Assembly (NCBI GenBank): GCA_018971945.1
Contig: JAGWZH010000001.1
Coordinates: 1 to 64,000, forward strand
Length of the DNA: 64,000 nt
Origin: Alphaproteobacteria bacterium
GTDB lineage: Bacteria; Pseudomonadota; Alphaproteobacteria; Caulobacterales; Aquidulcibacteraceae
Reading direction: 5' to 3'
Under the pieces are notes generated by a model, which did not search any database, had not been told where the DNA came from, and worked only from the letters and a program-made list of their open reading frames with translations. Below, piece after piece: positions 47,774 to 56,844 of this stretch (its first letter is position 1; each line of letters starts with the position of its first letter). Made by a program: the position numbers and the translations under genes.

Positions 47774-47793
47774 CGGCGAGCGCGCGCTCGCCG
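47774..47793. terminator. Perfect 20-bp palindrome between convergent genes
   Basis: CGGCGAGCGCGCGCTCGCCG forms a perfect hairpin between grpE and the convergent S9 peptidase gene. There is no U-tract on either strand, so it may end transcription weakly or merely protect 3' ends. Confidence 0.45.
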
Positions 47794-47886
47794 AAAGCCC
47801 TAGCGCGATCCTGCATCGCAGCGTTCCTTCAAGACCCTTCTCCCCGCGATCCAGGGCCGCCCTGCGCCGCGGGACGATGGAAGGAC

Positions 47887-50010
47887 CTAATGCGGCAAAG
47901 GCGCGCTGCGACCGCTCGCTGACCGCGCGACCTCGTCCGGCGAAGGCGTCCACAAAGGCGTGGCCGCAGCGTCCGGCCCTGGCGGCGCCCACTGCTCCGC
48001 CCACGCGCGATAGGCGCTGTACCAGAAGATCGAATTGTCCCGCTTCAGGATCCAATGGTTCTCGTTGGGATAATAGATCATCCGCGACGGCACGCCCCTG
48101 GTCTGCAGCGTGGAGAACAGCTCAAAGCCGTGGTTCACCGGCACGCGGTAGTCGAGTTGGCCGTGGATGATCAAGGTCGGCGTCACGAAGTTCTCCGCAG
48201 CCATATGGGGAGAATAGGCCTGCCACCGCGCCGGATCCTCCCAATATTGAAAGAAGCGATCTTCCTCCGGGCCATAGTCCGCCGCCACTTGGGTATAATT
48301 ATTATAGACCGCAGCATGGGCGACCAGGGCCCGGAACGGGTGGTCCCGTCCCATGAGCACGCTCGCGAGATAGCCGCCATAGGAGCCGCCCCCCGCCATC
48401 ATCCGCTCCGCATCGATCCATGGCTGCGCCGTGAACCACTCCGCAGCCGCGATCGTGTCATGATAAGGCAGATCCGATCGGTTCGGATTAATGCTGTCGG
48501 TGAAGGCTTGGCCGAATCCGGACGATCCATGGAAATTGTGCCATGCGGTCACATAGCCCCAGCCCGCGAAGACCTGCGCGTTCCATCGATAGGTCCAGGA
48601 ATTGGTGATCCCGTTATGCGGACCCCCATGCAGAAGCAGCATCAGCGGGTATTTTCGGCTGGCGTCGAACCCGGGCGGATAAACGACCCACATCTGGATC
48701 TCCGCCCCATTGGCGCCGGGATAGGTCACGCTTTCCACGCGCCCCATCTCGATCCCCGCCAAAGCCTCCGTGTTCCAATCATAAAGGGCCGCCGCCTCGC
48801 CACTCCTGGGATTGATCCGCACCAGATGCGGCGGCGCGCTGAAGGACTGGCGCACGCCCACCATGACCCCTGCCGCCGACACGGCCAAACTGTCGATGTC
48901 CTCACCCGTGGTGAGCCGCTGCGGCGGCCCACCGTTCACCGGGTAGCGGTAGGCCCGGCGCACGCTGGCGTCGTCGACCGAACCGAACAGCGATCGGCTG
49001 TCCGGCGCCCAGATAAGCCCTGAGGCGCTGCGGTCGAACGCGGAGGCGAGCTCTTGGACGCCGCCATGGCGCCGATCCAGAAGCATCGGCCGCACCTTGT
49101 CGCCATAGAATCCGAAGATCCGCTGCTGCCCCCATAAGAGATAGCGCCCGTCCGGGCTGTAGAGCGGCTCGCTGTCGTCAGCGATATTGGCCTCGGTGAG
49201 GTTACGGGTTTCGCCCGTCGAAAGATTCAGCGTGAAGACATCGAGGTTCGGCCGCACCCCCGTCGGATCCACGTCCGCCATGAAGGCGATCTCACCGCCG
49301 TCAGGCGACACCGCGTAGGAGCGGGGGCCGGGAGAGACCGCGTAGACCGGCCGGCCAGTCTCCACTTCGGCGACGACGCCCGTGTCCACATCCGCCTGGA
49401 ACAACCGATACTCCCTATCGTCGACGAACTGATCCCAATAGGTGAACGGGGCACGGTCCCACACCCGGGCGGTCATCCTGCCATTCGCCCGCTCCCGCGC
49501 CCGTTCGCCCTGCGCCGCCCAGCCCTCCAGATCGGGCCAGACCGGGGCGAGAAAGAAAACGCTCCCTCCATCGGGGGCCCATCGCGGCTGGCTGACCCCG
49601 GTGGGAATATCGGTGAGACGCTGCGCTTCTCCCCCTGCCATCGGCAAAAGATAAATCTGGGCGGCATCGTCTTCGTCCCGCCGGGCGATGAAGGCGAGCG
49701 CGGCGCCATCGGGGCTGAACTCCGGGTTGCTTTCAGAGGCCGGGTCCGAGGTCAGCCGCCGCGCCACGCCCCCGTCTGTGGGAACAAGAAAAAGATCGAC
49801 TGCGGGGCTTTCCGCGTCCGCCGGAAATCGGGTCACCGCGACCACCGCGCTCCGCCCATCAGGGGCGAGCGCCGGGGCGCCGATCCGCGCGAAATCCCAC
49901 ATCGCCTCTGGTGTGAGCGCCGCTCTCTCCTGCGCGGCCACGGGCGCGAGCCCAGCAAGCCATACGCCTAAACCCGTCGCCAAAGCGACCCCCAAAGCCC
50001 TCCCCCACAT
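47887..50010 (-). CDS. Secreted S9-family prolyl oligopeptidase/acylaminoacyl peptidase
   Basis: 707-residue secreted serine peptidase. Signal peptide MWGRALGVALATGLGVW...VAAQ is followed by a TolB/WD-like beta-propeller (about 35-420) and an alpha/beta-hydrolase domain with the nucleophile in GGGSYGGYLA, the Asp in HGQLDYRVPV and the His in NENHWIL. It cleaves short peptides in the periplasm or outside. It is divergent from the FecA-like TonB receptor gene, whose predicted regulatory sequence lies between them. Confidence 0.93.
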   Translation of the reverse strand: MWGRALGVALATGLGVWLAGLAPVAAQERAALTPEAMWDFARIGAPALAPDGRSAVVAVTRFPADAESPAVDLFLVPTDGGVARRLTSDPASESNPEFSPDGAALAFIARRDEDDAAQIYLLPMAGGEAQRLTDIPTGVSQPRWAPDGGSVFFLAPVWPDLEGWAAQGERARERANGRMTARVWDRAPFTYWDQFVDDREYRLFQADVDTGVVAEVETGRPVYAVSPGPRSYAVSPDGGEIAFMADVDPTGVRPNLDVFTLNLSTGETRNLTEANIADDSEPLYSPDGRYLLWGQQRIFGFYGDKVRPMLLDRRHGGVQELASAFDRSASGLIWAPDSRSLFGSVDDASVRRAYRYPVNGGPPQRLTTGEDIDSLAVSAAGVMVGVRQSFSAPPHLVRINPRSGEAAALYDWNTEALAGIEMGRVESVTYPGANGAEIQMWVVYPPGFDASRKYPLMLLLHGGPHNGITNSWTYRWNAQVFAGWGYVTAWHNFHGSSGFGQAFTDSINPNRSDLPYHDTIAAAEWFTAQPWIDAERMMAGGGSYGGYLASVLMGRDHPFRALVAHAAVYNNYTQVAADYGPEEDRFFQYWEDPARWQAYSPHMAAENFVTPTLIIHGQLDYRVPVNHGFELFSTLQTRGVPSRMIYYPNENHWILKRDNSIFWYSAYRAWAEQWAPPGPDAAATPLWTPSPDEVARSASGRSAPLPH

Positions 50011-50334
50011 GCGAACTCCTTGATTTCACAAGCGCCACTGTCTGACCAAAGCCCTAGCGCGAGACCCGCCGCAACGGAAGACAATTCACTGTGCGGGGCA
50101 GAAGGCCTGACGCCGCGCGATGAGCGCTTGGGGGGCTCAGAGCCACGACCGAAATGGCCCGCCGGCGCAAAGCCCACGCCCCAGCCGTTCAATCCCGCGC
50201 ATTCGCGTCACCGGCAGCCGACCAATAGCGCCCAACACGCCCTCCATGGCCGAACCTTTTCGTCGCGCCGCGAAAAGGATGAAGGATTGACCGCCTCGAT
50301 TTTGCGACTTATTCGCATTTACGAGGAGGTGAGA
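50011..50334. other. Divergent promoter region, peptidase and TonB receptor
   Basis: 324 bp with no gene; the frame upstream of the TonB receptor is open but non-homologous. It must contain promoters for both genes. A Fur-box-like inverted repeat lies at 50303-50317. Confidence 0.6.
50303..50317. promoter_or_regulatory. Fur-box-like palindrome before TonB receptor
   Basis: TGCGACTTATTCGCA is a 7-1-7 inverted repeat with six of seven arm positions matching, the layout of a Fur box (TGATAAT-N-ATTATCA) with C/G substitutions. It ends 17 bp upstream of the receptor ATG, so repression by iron-Fur is plausible. Confidence 0.45.
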
Positions 50335-52518
50335 ATGGTTTGCAAAAGCATCTGGCCGACCGCTCTGGCGGCCGCCCTCATCGGTTGGTCGGCGCCCGCC
50401 GCCGCCGCCGCCCAAACACTCATCGCCTTAGAGGGAGAGGAGGGGGAGGAAGGGGCCGCCGCGGCGAGCCCGATTGTTGTGATCGGCGCGCGCGACCGCC
50501 TGCGGGACATTCCTGGCTCTGGCGCGATCATCGACGAAGAAAACTTGGAGCGGTCTCGGGTCTTCACAGTGAACGAGGCCCTTCGCCAGGTGCCGGGCCT
50601 CACCGTCCGGGACGAGGAAGGTCTGGGTCTGCGTCCGAATATCGGCGTTCGCGGCCTTAATCCGACCCGTTCCGCCGAGATCATCCTGCTCGAAGACGGC
50701 CTTCCTCTGACCTATGGGCTTTACGGCGACAACGCCGCCTATTCCCACCCGCCGCTCCGCCGCTTCTCCCGCATCGAAGTGCTCAAGGGCGCAAGCCAGA
50801 TCCGCTTCGGCCCCCACACGATAGGCGGGGTCGTCAACTATATAACCCCACCCGCGCCCGCCAGCTTTGGCGGAAACGCCACCTTCGCGGGCGGCGCCGA
50901 GGGCTACCGTGAAGCCGATCTGTCCTTGGGCGGGCCATTGGCAGGCTTCCGATGGCTCGCGCACGCCAACCTCACAGGCTTTGATGGCGTCAAGGAAAAC
51001 CAGGGCTTCGCGTTTTCCGACTTTTACTTGAAGGCCGAGCGGGATTTCGGCGAAGGCCAGCTCCTGGTCTTGAGGGCAGGCCTTTACGAGGAAGACAGCC
51101 AAGTGGGCTATTCCGGTCTCACCAAAGCGGAGTTCGAGGCCAACCCTCGCGCCTACCCCTTCCCCAATGACAGCTTCATCACCGAGCGCTTCACCGCGTC
51201 CGCCACCCATGTCTGGCCAATGGGACCGGCCCTCGAGCTCGTCACAAGCGCCTACGCCATTTGGTTCGACCGTGACTGGTGGCGTCAATCCTCCAACTCC
51301 AGACAAAGGCCCGCCGACAGCTCCGATCCCCTCTGCGGCGGCATGGAAAACCTTAACATCGCCTGCGGCAATGAGGGTCGTCTGCGCGAATATAATGTCT
51401 ACGGATTGGAAGCACGCCTGTTTTGGGAAGGCGCTTTTCTTGGCGCCGCCGCCGAGGTCGAGATCGGCGGCCGCTACCAGAGCGAGCGCCAAAATCGCCT
51501 TCAGATCAATGGCGACACGCCAAACGCCCGCACCCCCGGAACCTCAATCAACGCCGGCGTCCGCGAAAACAATCTGCGCTATGTTCGCGCCTGGTCAGGC
51601 TTTTTGGCCGCGACCTTGGATTATGGGCGGATCAGTCTGAGCCCCGGCGTGAGGTTTGAGGCCATCGATTACGAGCGGGTCAGCCGGTTGACCGGCGCCC
51701 GCGGCCAGACCAGCGTCTCCGAGCTCATCCCAGGCCTTGGCTTCACGATTGAAGCGCGCGACGACATCGTCCTCTATGGCGGGGTCTATCGCGGTTTCTC
51801 CCCGCCCGGCGTCGCCGACATCATCACCGACGCCGGCGGCTCAGTTGATCTGGATCCGGAAGAAAGCGTCAATTGGGAGCTGGGTATCCGCGGCGAGATG
51901 GCAAAAGGCCTCCGCTTCGATGGCGCGGCGTTCTTGATGGATTTCGGAAATCAGATCGTCCCCGCTTCCATCGCTGGCGGCGTTGGGGCCGGCTTGACCA
52001 GCGCCGGCGCCACACGACACCGCGGGCTTGAACTCTCTATCAACGGATCATTGCGCGACATGGGCTTGATGCGGACTGACGATATCTATGTCCGAGCCGC
52101 CCTCACCTGGCTTGAGGAGGCGTCCTATCGTGGCCAGCGTTTTTCCTCAACGCCTGGGTTCGCGGCTGTTTCTGTGTCCGGAAACCGTTTGCCCTATGCG
52201 CCAGAGCGGCAGTTTACGGGCGCGGTCGGCTACGCTTGGGGCCAAACCGTGACCGCGCAGATCGAATATGTGTTGGTCGGCGAGCAGTTCGCCGACGACC
52301 TCAACACCCGAGCCGCCGGTCCCGACGGCCAAAATGGGCTCATTCCAGCCCAACACATCTGGAACGCGAGCCTCAACTACACCCCCGGCGAGGGCCCTGT
52401 GACCCTTTATGTGACGGTGAAGAACATCGCCGACGAGACCTTCATCGTGGACCGCACCCGCGGCATCTTGCCCAACGCCCCGCGCCTTTTCCAGGTTGGC
52501 GCAAGCGCCCGCTTTTGA
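50335..52518 (+). CDS. TonB-dependent receptor, FecA-like siderophore uptake
   Basis: 727-residue outer-membrane receptor. A signal peptide (about residues 1-27) precedes the plug domain (VIGARDRLRDIPGSGAIIDEENL, NEALRQVPGLTVRDEEG, RIEVLKGASQIRFGPHTIGGVVNYITPP), which closely resembles FecA, and the C-terminal 22-strand barrel ends in the typical aromatic-terminated strand. It imports ferric citrate or another siderophore with TonB energy. The ATG at 50335 has a GAGGAGGTGA site. No FecI/FecR sigma-regulator pair is nearby. It overlaps the alternative TTG start of the downstream hydrolase. Confidence 0.9.
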   Translation: MVCKSIWPTALAAALIGWSAPAAAAAQTLIALEGEEGEEGAAAASPIVVIGARDRLRDIPGSGAIIDEENLERSRVFTVNEALRQVPGLTVRDEEGLGLRPNIGVRGLNPTRSAEIILLEDGLPLTYGLYGDNAAYSHPPLRRFSRIEVLKGASQIRFGPHTIGGVVNYITPPAPASFGGNATFAGGAEGYREADLSLGGPLAGFRWLAHANLTGFDGVKENQGFAFSDFYLKAERDFGEGQLLVLRAGLYEEDSQVGYSGLTKAEFEANPRAYPFPNDSFITERFTASATHVWPMGPALELVTSAYAIWFDRDWWRQSSNSRQRPADSSDPLCGGMENLNIACGNEGRLREYNVYGLEARLFWEGAFLGAAAEVEIGGRYQSERQNRLQINGDTPNARTPGTSINAGVRENNLRYVRAWSGFLAATLDYGRISLSPGVRFEAIDYERVSRLTGARGQTSVSELIPGLGFTIEARDDIVLYGGVYRGFSPPGVADIITDAGGSVDLDPEESVNWELGIRGEMAKGLRFDGAAFLMDFGNQIVPASIAGGVGAGLTSAGATRHRGLELSINGSLRDMGLMRTDDIYVRAALTWLEEASYRGQRFSSTPGFAAVSVSGNRLPYAPERQFTGAVGYAWGQTVTAQIEYVLVGEQFADDLNTRAAGPDGQNGLIPAQHIWNASLNYTPGEGPVTLYVTVKNIADETFIVDRTRGILPNAPRLFQVGASARF

Positions 52519-52546
52519 CGCGTTCCAAGGCGTGCTACCCAAACCA

Positions 52547-53923
52547 ATGCCCGTCTCAAGCGCTCCCAGTCCTCAAGCCCCTCCTCAAGCCCCTCCTCAA
52601 GCCCCTCCTCAAGCCCCTACTCACGCCCTTTGTCCCACCCGTCGCGCCGCTGTCGCGGGCCTTGGAGCTTTGGCGGTGTCTGGGTTTGATGATCTGGCTT
52701 CTGTCCAGACTCTCTCGCTGGGCGCGCTGCCTGGACCGCCAATGGCCTGCGCCGGCGCCATCGCGGTCGACGGCGATGGCCGGCCCGTCTTGCTGGCCGT
52801 TGCAAGTCATGAGGCCGCGGCCCGTCCTTTCAGTCTGACCTCGGCCTTTCGGATCGCCTCGGTTTCCAAGCTCGTCGCCGCCCTTGGGTTCATGACCTTG
52901 GTCGAAGAAGGCGCTCTCGGCCTCGATGACGACGTCGCCTATTGGCTGGGGCCCGCCTTTCGCCACCCCGCCCACCCCCATCGTCCCCTGACCCCTCGGC
53001 GCCTTCTGAGCCACACAAGCGGACTTCGCAATGGGGAGGACTTCCCTGTCCCCGCCGGTCTCAGTCTGAGCGCGCGTCTTGAGCGCGCGGCCCAGGAGCC
53101 AGGCTATGGGGGCTGGTTCGCTCCGATCGACGCGCCCCCCGAATGGTTCAGCTACAGCGACACCAATCTTGCAGCGCTGGGCCAGCTGATAGAGGCGGTG
53201 AGCGGACGACGCTTCGACCTCTTCATGGCGGAGCGGGTCTTCGCCGCCGACCCTCCCTTCGCCGCGGGCTATAATTGGAGCGGCGTGGATCAGCAAACGC
53301 GGGCCTTGGCGTGGCCGGGCCTGCGTCTGTTTAGCGGAACATGGACCCCCCAGGTCGACGCCCCCCCGCCGCCAGCCCCCGCCATTGCTCTTTATCGCGG
53401 CGATGCTTCTTATGCGCCGAACCCAGACGATCTTCCTTTGGCGCAAAACGGTTTCGTCTTCGCCCCCCATGGCGGACTGAGGGCCTCGCTCGCCGATCTC
53501 GCCCGCCTCGGCCAGGCCATGGCGGGCCAAGCCGAGCGCGTCGGCCTCGCCCATTTAGCGCCCGCCGCCCGGCGGCTCCACGGCCGGATGGGCTGGCGTT
53601 ACCGTCCCGAATGGCCCAACGGCGACAGTCTGGAGGGTTTTTATCAGGCCTTTGGTCCGGGGCCCCAGCGTTTGATCGGAACATCAGGTCCTGGCTTCGG
53701 AGACGCCTTTTTCGGTTCGCAATCCAGAGACTGGGTGGGTCATGCGGGCGACGCTTACGGCTGGATGAGCGGACTTTGGTGGAACCGGCGAAGTAAAGCG
53801 GTCGTCGCCTATGCTGTGAACGGCATGCCGGAAACCGACAGGCCTCAAGGCCTTCGTTCGGCGATGACGAGCACGGAGGAAGCCATGATCGATCTCTGTC
53901 TTCAAGCGCTTGGGTCGGGATGA
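52547..53923 (+). CDS. Serine hydrolase of the class C beta-lactamase/esterase family
   Basis: 458-residue (from ATG 52547; TTG 52496 would give 475) exported serine hydrolase. Residues about 8-25 are a PQAP repeat encoded by the 12-bp array, followed by a twin-arginine-like signal (PTRRAAVAGLGALAVSG). Catalytic motifs: SVSK (Ser-x-x-Lys) in FRIASVSKLVAAL, the YSD variant of YxN in WFSYSDTNLAAL, and HAG (HxG) in WVGHAGDAYGW. Substrate could be a peptide, lactam or ester. There is no Shine-Dalgarno sequence at the ATG, and the close linkage to the receptor suggests coupled expression. Confidence 0.82.
   Translation: MPVSSAPSPQAPPQAPPQAPPQAPTHALCPTRRAAVAGLGALAVSGFDDLASVQTLSLGALPGPPMACAGAIAVDGDGRPVLLAVASHEAAARPFSLTSAFRIASVSKLVAALGFMTLVEEGALGLDDDVAYWLGPAFRHPAHPHRPLTPRRLLSHTSGLRNGEDFPVPAGLSLSARLERAAQEPGYGGWFAPIDAPPEWFSYSDTNLAALGQLIEAVSGRRFDLFMAERVFAADPPFAAGYNWSGVDQQTRALAWPGLRLFSGTWTPQVDAPPPPAPAIALYRGDASYAPNPDDLPLAQNGFVFAPHGGLRASLADLARLGQAMAGQAERVGLAHLAPAARRLHGRMGWRYRPEWPNGDSLEGFYQAFGPGPQRLIGTSGPGFGDAFFGSQSRDWVGHAGDAYGWMSGLWWNRRSKAVVAYAVNGMPETDRPQGLRSAMTSTEEAMIDLCLQALGSG
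52571..52618. repeat. 12-bp in-frame tandem repeat, 4 units
   Basis: Four exact copies of CCTCAAGCCCCT start at 52571, 52583, 52595 and 52607. As 12 bp is a multiple of three, the array encodes Pro-Gln-Ala-Pro repeats at the N-terminus of the serine hydrolase. Confidence 0.9.
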
Positions 53924-53951
53924 GCGCGGCTAACGCCGCTGGCGGGGCGGA

Positions 53952-54626
53952 TTATTTCTTGCGGACGATCATCACCCCATCGCCGATGGCGACCATGATC
54001 GCATGCACCCGCGGGTCGTCCTTCGCTTTGGCCGCAACCTCCCGCAGCGCGATCGTTTCGGTGTCAAGAGCGCCGGAGTCGGCGACGGCCCCGCTCCAAA
54101 GCACATTGTCAAACAGGATCGCCCCGCCCGGCCGCAACAGCGCGAGCGCCTGCTCATAATAGCCGCCATAACCGGTCTTGTCCGCATCGATGAAGGCGAG
54201 GTCATAGGTCTCGGCCTCGCCGCCCGCGATCCGCGCGTCGAGGGTCTCGGAAGCGGAGCGGATCTGCAGATCGATGATGTCGGCCACGCCCGCCTCCGCC
54301 CAATAGAGGCGGCCTTTGGCGGTCCATTCCTCGGCGACGTCGCAAGCCAGGATATGCGCCTCCGCGCCATGCATCTCTTTCAGCACGAGCCCCATGGTGA
54401 GCGCGGAGTAGCCTGTGAAAACGCCGACCTCGAGATAACGCCTTGCGCCTGTCAGACGAGCCAGCATTTGCATGAAGGCCCCTTGCTCAGGGCTGATCTG
54501 CATCCGCGCCACCCAGCCCAGGCGCGCCGTGTCTTCCCGGCACTTCCGTTGGACGGGGTGCTCGGACGGGTTCACGCTCGCGAGATAGGCGATGATCTCG
54601 GGGGGGAGGCCGAAGGATCGGGACAT
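53952..54626 (-). CDS. Class I SAM-dependent O-methyltransferase
   Basis: 224-residue methyltransferase of the caffeoyl-CoA O-methyltransferase type. It has YLEVGVFTGYSALTMGL (SAM-binding glycine loop, about residues 62-78), AHILACDV, DLAFIDADKTGY (metal-binding Asp) and RPGGAILFDNVLWSG. It probably methylates a catechol-like substrate with a divalent metal. The ATG at 54626 has CAGGAG 8 bp upstream; the frame extends beyond with no homology. It is convergent with the serine hydrolase gene, 28 bp from its stop. Confidence 0.93.
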   Translation of the reverse strand: MSRSFGLPPEIIAYLASVNPSEHPVQRKCREDTARLGWVARMQISPEQGAFMQMLARLTGARRYLEVGVFTGYSALTMGLVLKEMHGAEAHILACDVAEEWTAKGRLYWAEAGVADIIDLQIRSASETLDARIAGGEAETYDLAFIDADKTGYGGYYEQALALLRPGGAILFDNVLWSGAVADSGALDTETIALREVAAKAKDDPRVHAIMVAIGDGVMIVRKK

Positions 54627-55252
54627 GCGAAATCTCCTGCACCCGCTTCTTGGCAAAGTCGGCTTGACCCTGCGACGCGTTTGGACCGGCTCTCTGCCGC
54701 CGGGTCGGCGAGACGCGCAAAGCGCTCTGGTTCGAAACCGATGCTGCGGGTCTGGAAACCGACCGCGCCGCGTCGACATCGAGAGCGAAAGGCGTCGCAC
54801 AATCAAGCGTCCGTCGGGGAAAAAAACACTTAAGACGGAGCAGCGCTTCTCGAACTTTGATCCATTCCGCTCCGCCGGCCTAAATAGCGCCCGCCTGTTC
54901 CTGATCTCCGCCTTGGAAAACGGCGCAGTCCATGACCGCGAGGCCTATGAGACGCGCCTTCGGCGCAGGGTGTGGTTTTGGCGGCCAGGGGGCCACTGGC
55001 CTGGGGGCCGCTGACCTGGGAACCGCTGGCCTGGGAACCGCTGACCTGGGAACCGCTGACCTGGGGGCCGCTGACCTGGGGGCCGCTGGCTTGGGGGGCG
55101 CTGGCTTGGGCGCGGACGCGGCGCCGCGCCCCCAAAAAACCGCCCCTTGGCCGCGTTCAGAGCGGCGTGGCCCAAAAACGGGGGAGCGCATACGCAGAGC
55201 GGACCGCCCAAAGCAGATGGCGGCTGAGAACGACTCTGCTTACGCTGCGAGC
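54627..55252. other. Region between methyltransferase and dut with 15-bp repeat
   Basis: 626 bp with no independently supported gene. The plus frame from 54932 is open into dut and would add 107 residues, mostly the pentapeptide-like product of the 15-bp array; a plus frame at 54592-55014 is also open but unremarkable. I see no other features. Confidence 0.5.
54996..55115. repeat. 15-bp tandem repeat, 8 units
   Basis: Eight units of type CTGACCTGGGGGCCG start at 54996, 55011, 55026, 55041, 55056, 55071, 55086 and 55101, with substitutions that make the last two diverge. In the dut frame each unit encodes a pentapeptide such as ADLGT or ADLGA. Confidence 0.9.
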
Positions 55253-55705
55253 ATGTCTGCTCCTGCGATCGCCGTTCGGCGCCTGCCGCACAATCCGGAT
55301 CTGCCCCTTCCAGCCTATGAGACCCCCTTATCGGCCGGCCAGGACCTGCGCGCGGCCTTGGCCGAACCCAAAACCCTTGCCCCCGGAGATCGCGCTTTGA
55401 TCCCCACGGGCCTCGCCATGGCCATTCCCGCAGGCTTTGAAGTCCAGATCCGCCCCCGGTCAGGATTGGCCTTCAAGCACGGGGTCACCTGCCTCAACAC
55501 GCCGGGCACCATCGACGCCGATTATCGCGGCGAGGTGAAGGTTTTGCTGGTCAATTTGGGGTCCGAGCCTTTCACGATCCGCCGCGGCGACCGGATCGCT
55601 CAAATGGTGATCGCCCCCGTCGTCCAGGCGCAATGGAAAGAGATGGACGCGCTTGACGAGACCGCCCGAGGATCCGGCGGCTTCGGATCGACGGGAACAT
55701 CCTGA
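55253..55705 (+). CDS. dut: dUTP diphosphatase
   Basis: 150-residue trimeric dUTPase converting dUTP to dUMP and pyrophosphate, keeping uracil out of DNA. Motifs in order: AGQDLRAAL (motif 1), [11 protein letters not shown] (motif 2), [15 protein letters not shown] (motif 3 with catalytic Asp), [11 protein letters not shown] (motif 4) and the C-terminal GSGGFGSTG (motif 5 arm). ATG 55253 gives the normal length; ATG 55217 would add 12 residues, and the frame is open to 54932 through the pentapeptide array. The frame ends with the Ser-terminal motif 5 intact. Confidence 0.93.
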   Translation: MSAPAIAVRRLPHNPDLPLPAYETPLSAGQDLRAALAEPKTLAPGDRALIPTGLAMAIPAGFEVQIRPRSGLAFKHGVTCLNTPGTIDADYRGEVKVLLVNLGSEPFTIRRGDRIAQMVIAPVVQAQWKEMDALDETARGSGGFGSTGTS

Positions 55706-55823
55706 GCCGCCCTATTGGCCGCGCTGGGAGTTAGAAAAACTAACCGCAGCCCTTATGCCGCTGCGCTGCCGCTTTTTCGCCGCGCGCTCTATGCACAACA
55801 ACGCCTCTTGGAGCCCAACCACA

Positions 55824-56789
55824 ATGGCGCATGACGCTTCTTCTCGGCCCGGCCGTGGCCGCATTTACGATGACATCACCCAAACCATCGGCGACACGCC
55901 TTTGGTGCGCTTATCGAAAATAGCCAAGGCCCATGGAGTGAAGGCTGAAATCCTTGGCAAGCTGGAGTTCTTCAATCCCATCGCCAGCGTCAAGGATCGC
56001 ATTGGCGTGGCCATGATCGAGGCTCTGGAAGAGACCGGCGCGATCGGCCCAGACACCGTGCTTGTGGAGCCGACTTCCGGCAATACCGGCATCGCCCTCG
56101 CCTTCGTCGCGGCCCAGCGCGGCTACCGGCTGATCCTGGTGATGCCGGAAACCATGTCGCTGGAGCGACGCAAAATGCTCGTCTTTCTGGGCGCAGAGCT
56201 GGTGTTGACCCCTGGCGCGGAAGGCATGCGCGGCGCGGTGGCGCGGGCCAATGCGATACTGGCGGAGACCCCAAACGCCGTCATGCCCCAACAATTCAAT
56301 AATCCTGCCAATCCTGCGATCCACCAGCGCACGACGGCCGAGGAAATCTGGAACGACGCCCAGGGCGTGTTGGATTATTTTGTCGCCGGCGTCGGCACGG
56401 GCGGCACCATCACGGGGGTTGGCCAAGTGCTCAAACCCCGCCTGCCGGGTCTCAAAATCGTGGCGGTGGAGCCGGAAGCCTCCCCTATCCTCTCTGGCGG
56501 CGCGGCGGGGCCGCACAAGATCCAAGGGATCGGGGCGGGCTTCGTCCCCAACGTCTTGGACACCCATATCTATGACGAGGTGCAACGGGTCTCAAACGAC
56601 GATGCGTTCGCCTTCTCCCGAGAATTGGCGCGCATTGAGGGCGTCCCCGGCGGCATCTCGAGCGGCGCGGCCATTGCGGCCGCCGTCCGCGTGGGCCAGC
56701 GCCCAGAGGCAGAGGGCAAGCGGATTGTGGCGATCATTCCGTCCTTCGCCGAACGCTATATATCGTCTTCTCTGTTCGAGTTCGATTGA
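55824..56789 (+). CDS. cysK: Cysteine synthase A (O-acetylserine sulfhydrylase)
   Basis: 321-residue fold-type II PLP enzyme making cysteine from O-acetylserine and sulfide. Schiff-base Lys57 is in [11 protein letters not shown], the substrate loop TSGNTG is at 84-89, the phosphate-binding GTGGTITG is near 190, and the C-terminal Ser is in [11 protein letters not shown] at 55824 precedes the conserved [13 protein letters not shown]; the frame opens upstream into low-complexity sequence. It makes the sulfur-assimilation theme more plausible alongside the PLP enzyme at 2690, although they are far apart. Confidence 0.95.
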   Translation: MAHDASSRPGRGRIYDDITQTIGDTPLVRLSKIAKAHGVKAEILGKLEFFNPIASVKDRIGVAMIEALEETGAIGPDTVLVEPTSGNTGIALAFVAAQRGYRLILVMPETMSLERRKMLVFLGAELVLTPGAEGMRGAVARANAILAETPNAVMPQQFNNPANPAIHQRTTAEEIWNDAQGVLDYFVAGVGTGGTITGVGQVLKPRLPGLKIVAVEPEASPILSGGAAGPHKIQGIGAGFVPNVLDTHIYDEVQRVSNDDAFAFSRELARIEGVPGGISSGAAIAAAVRVGQRPEAEGKRIVAIIPSFAERYISSSLFEFD

Positions 56790-56844
56790 AAGCGAAATTA
56801 ACGTTTTCGCGCTAAAGCCCGTGAGGATAGGACGGGGGTTTGGC

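Noticed and set aside
54592-55014. 140-codon plus-strand frame between methyltransferase and dut
   Set aside because: Overlaps the methyltransferase start region and the 15-bp repeat, with no recognisable domain.
56251-56844. Extension of the exported-protein frame into cysK
   Set aside because: This is a different frame of the well-supported cysK gene.
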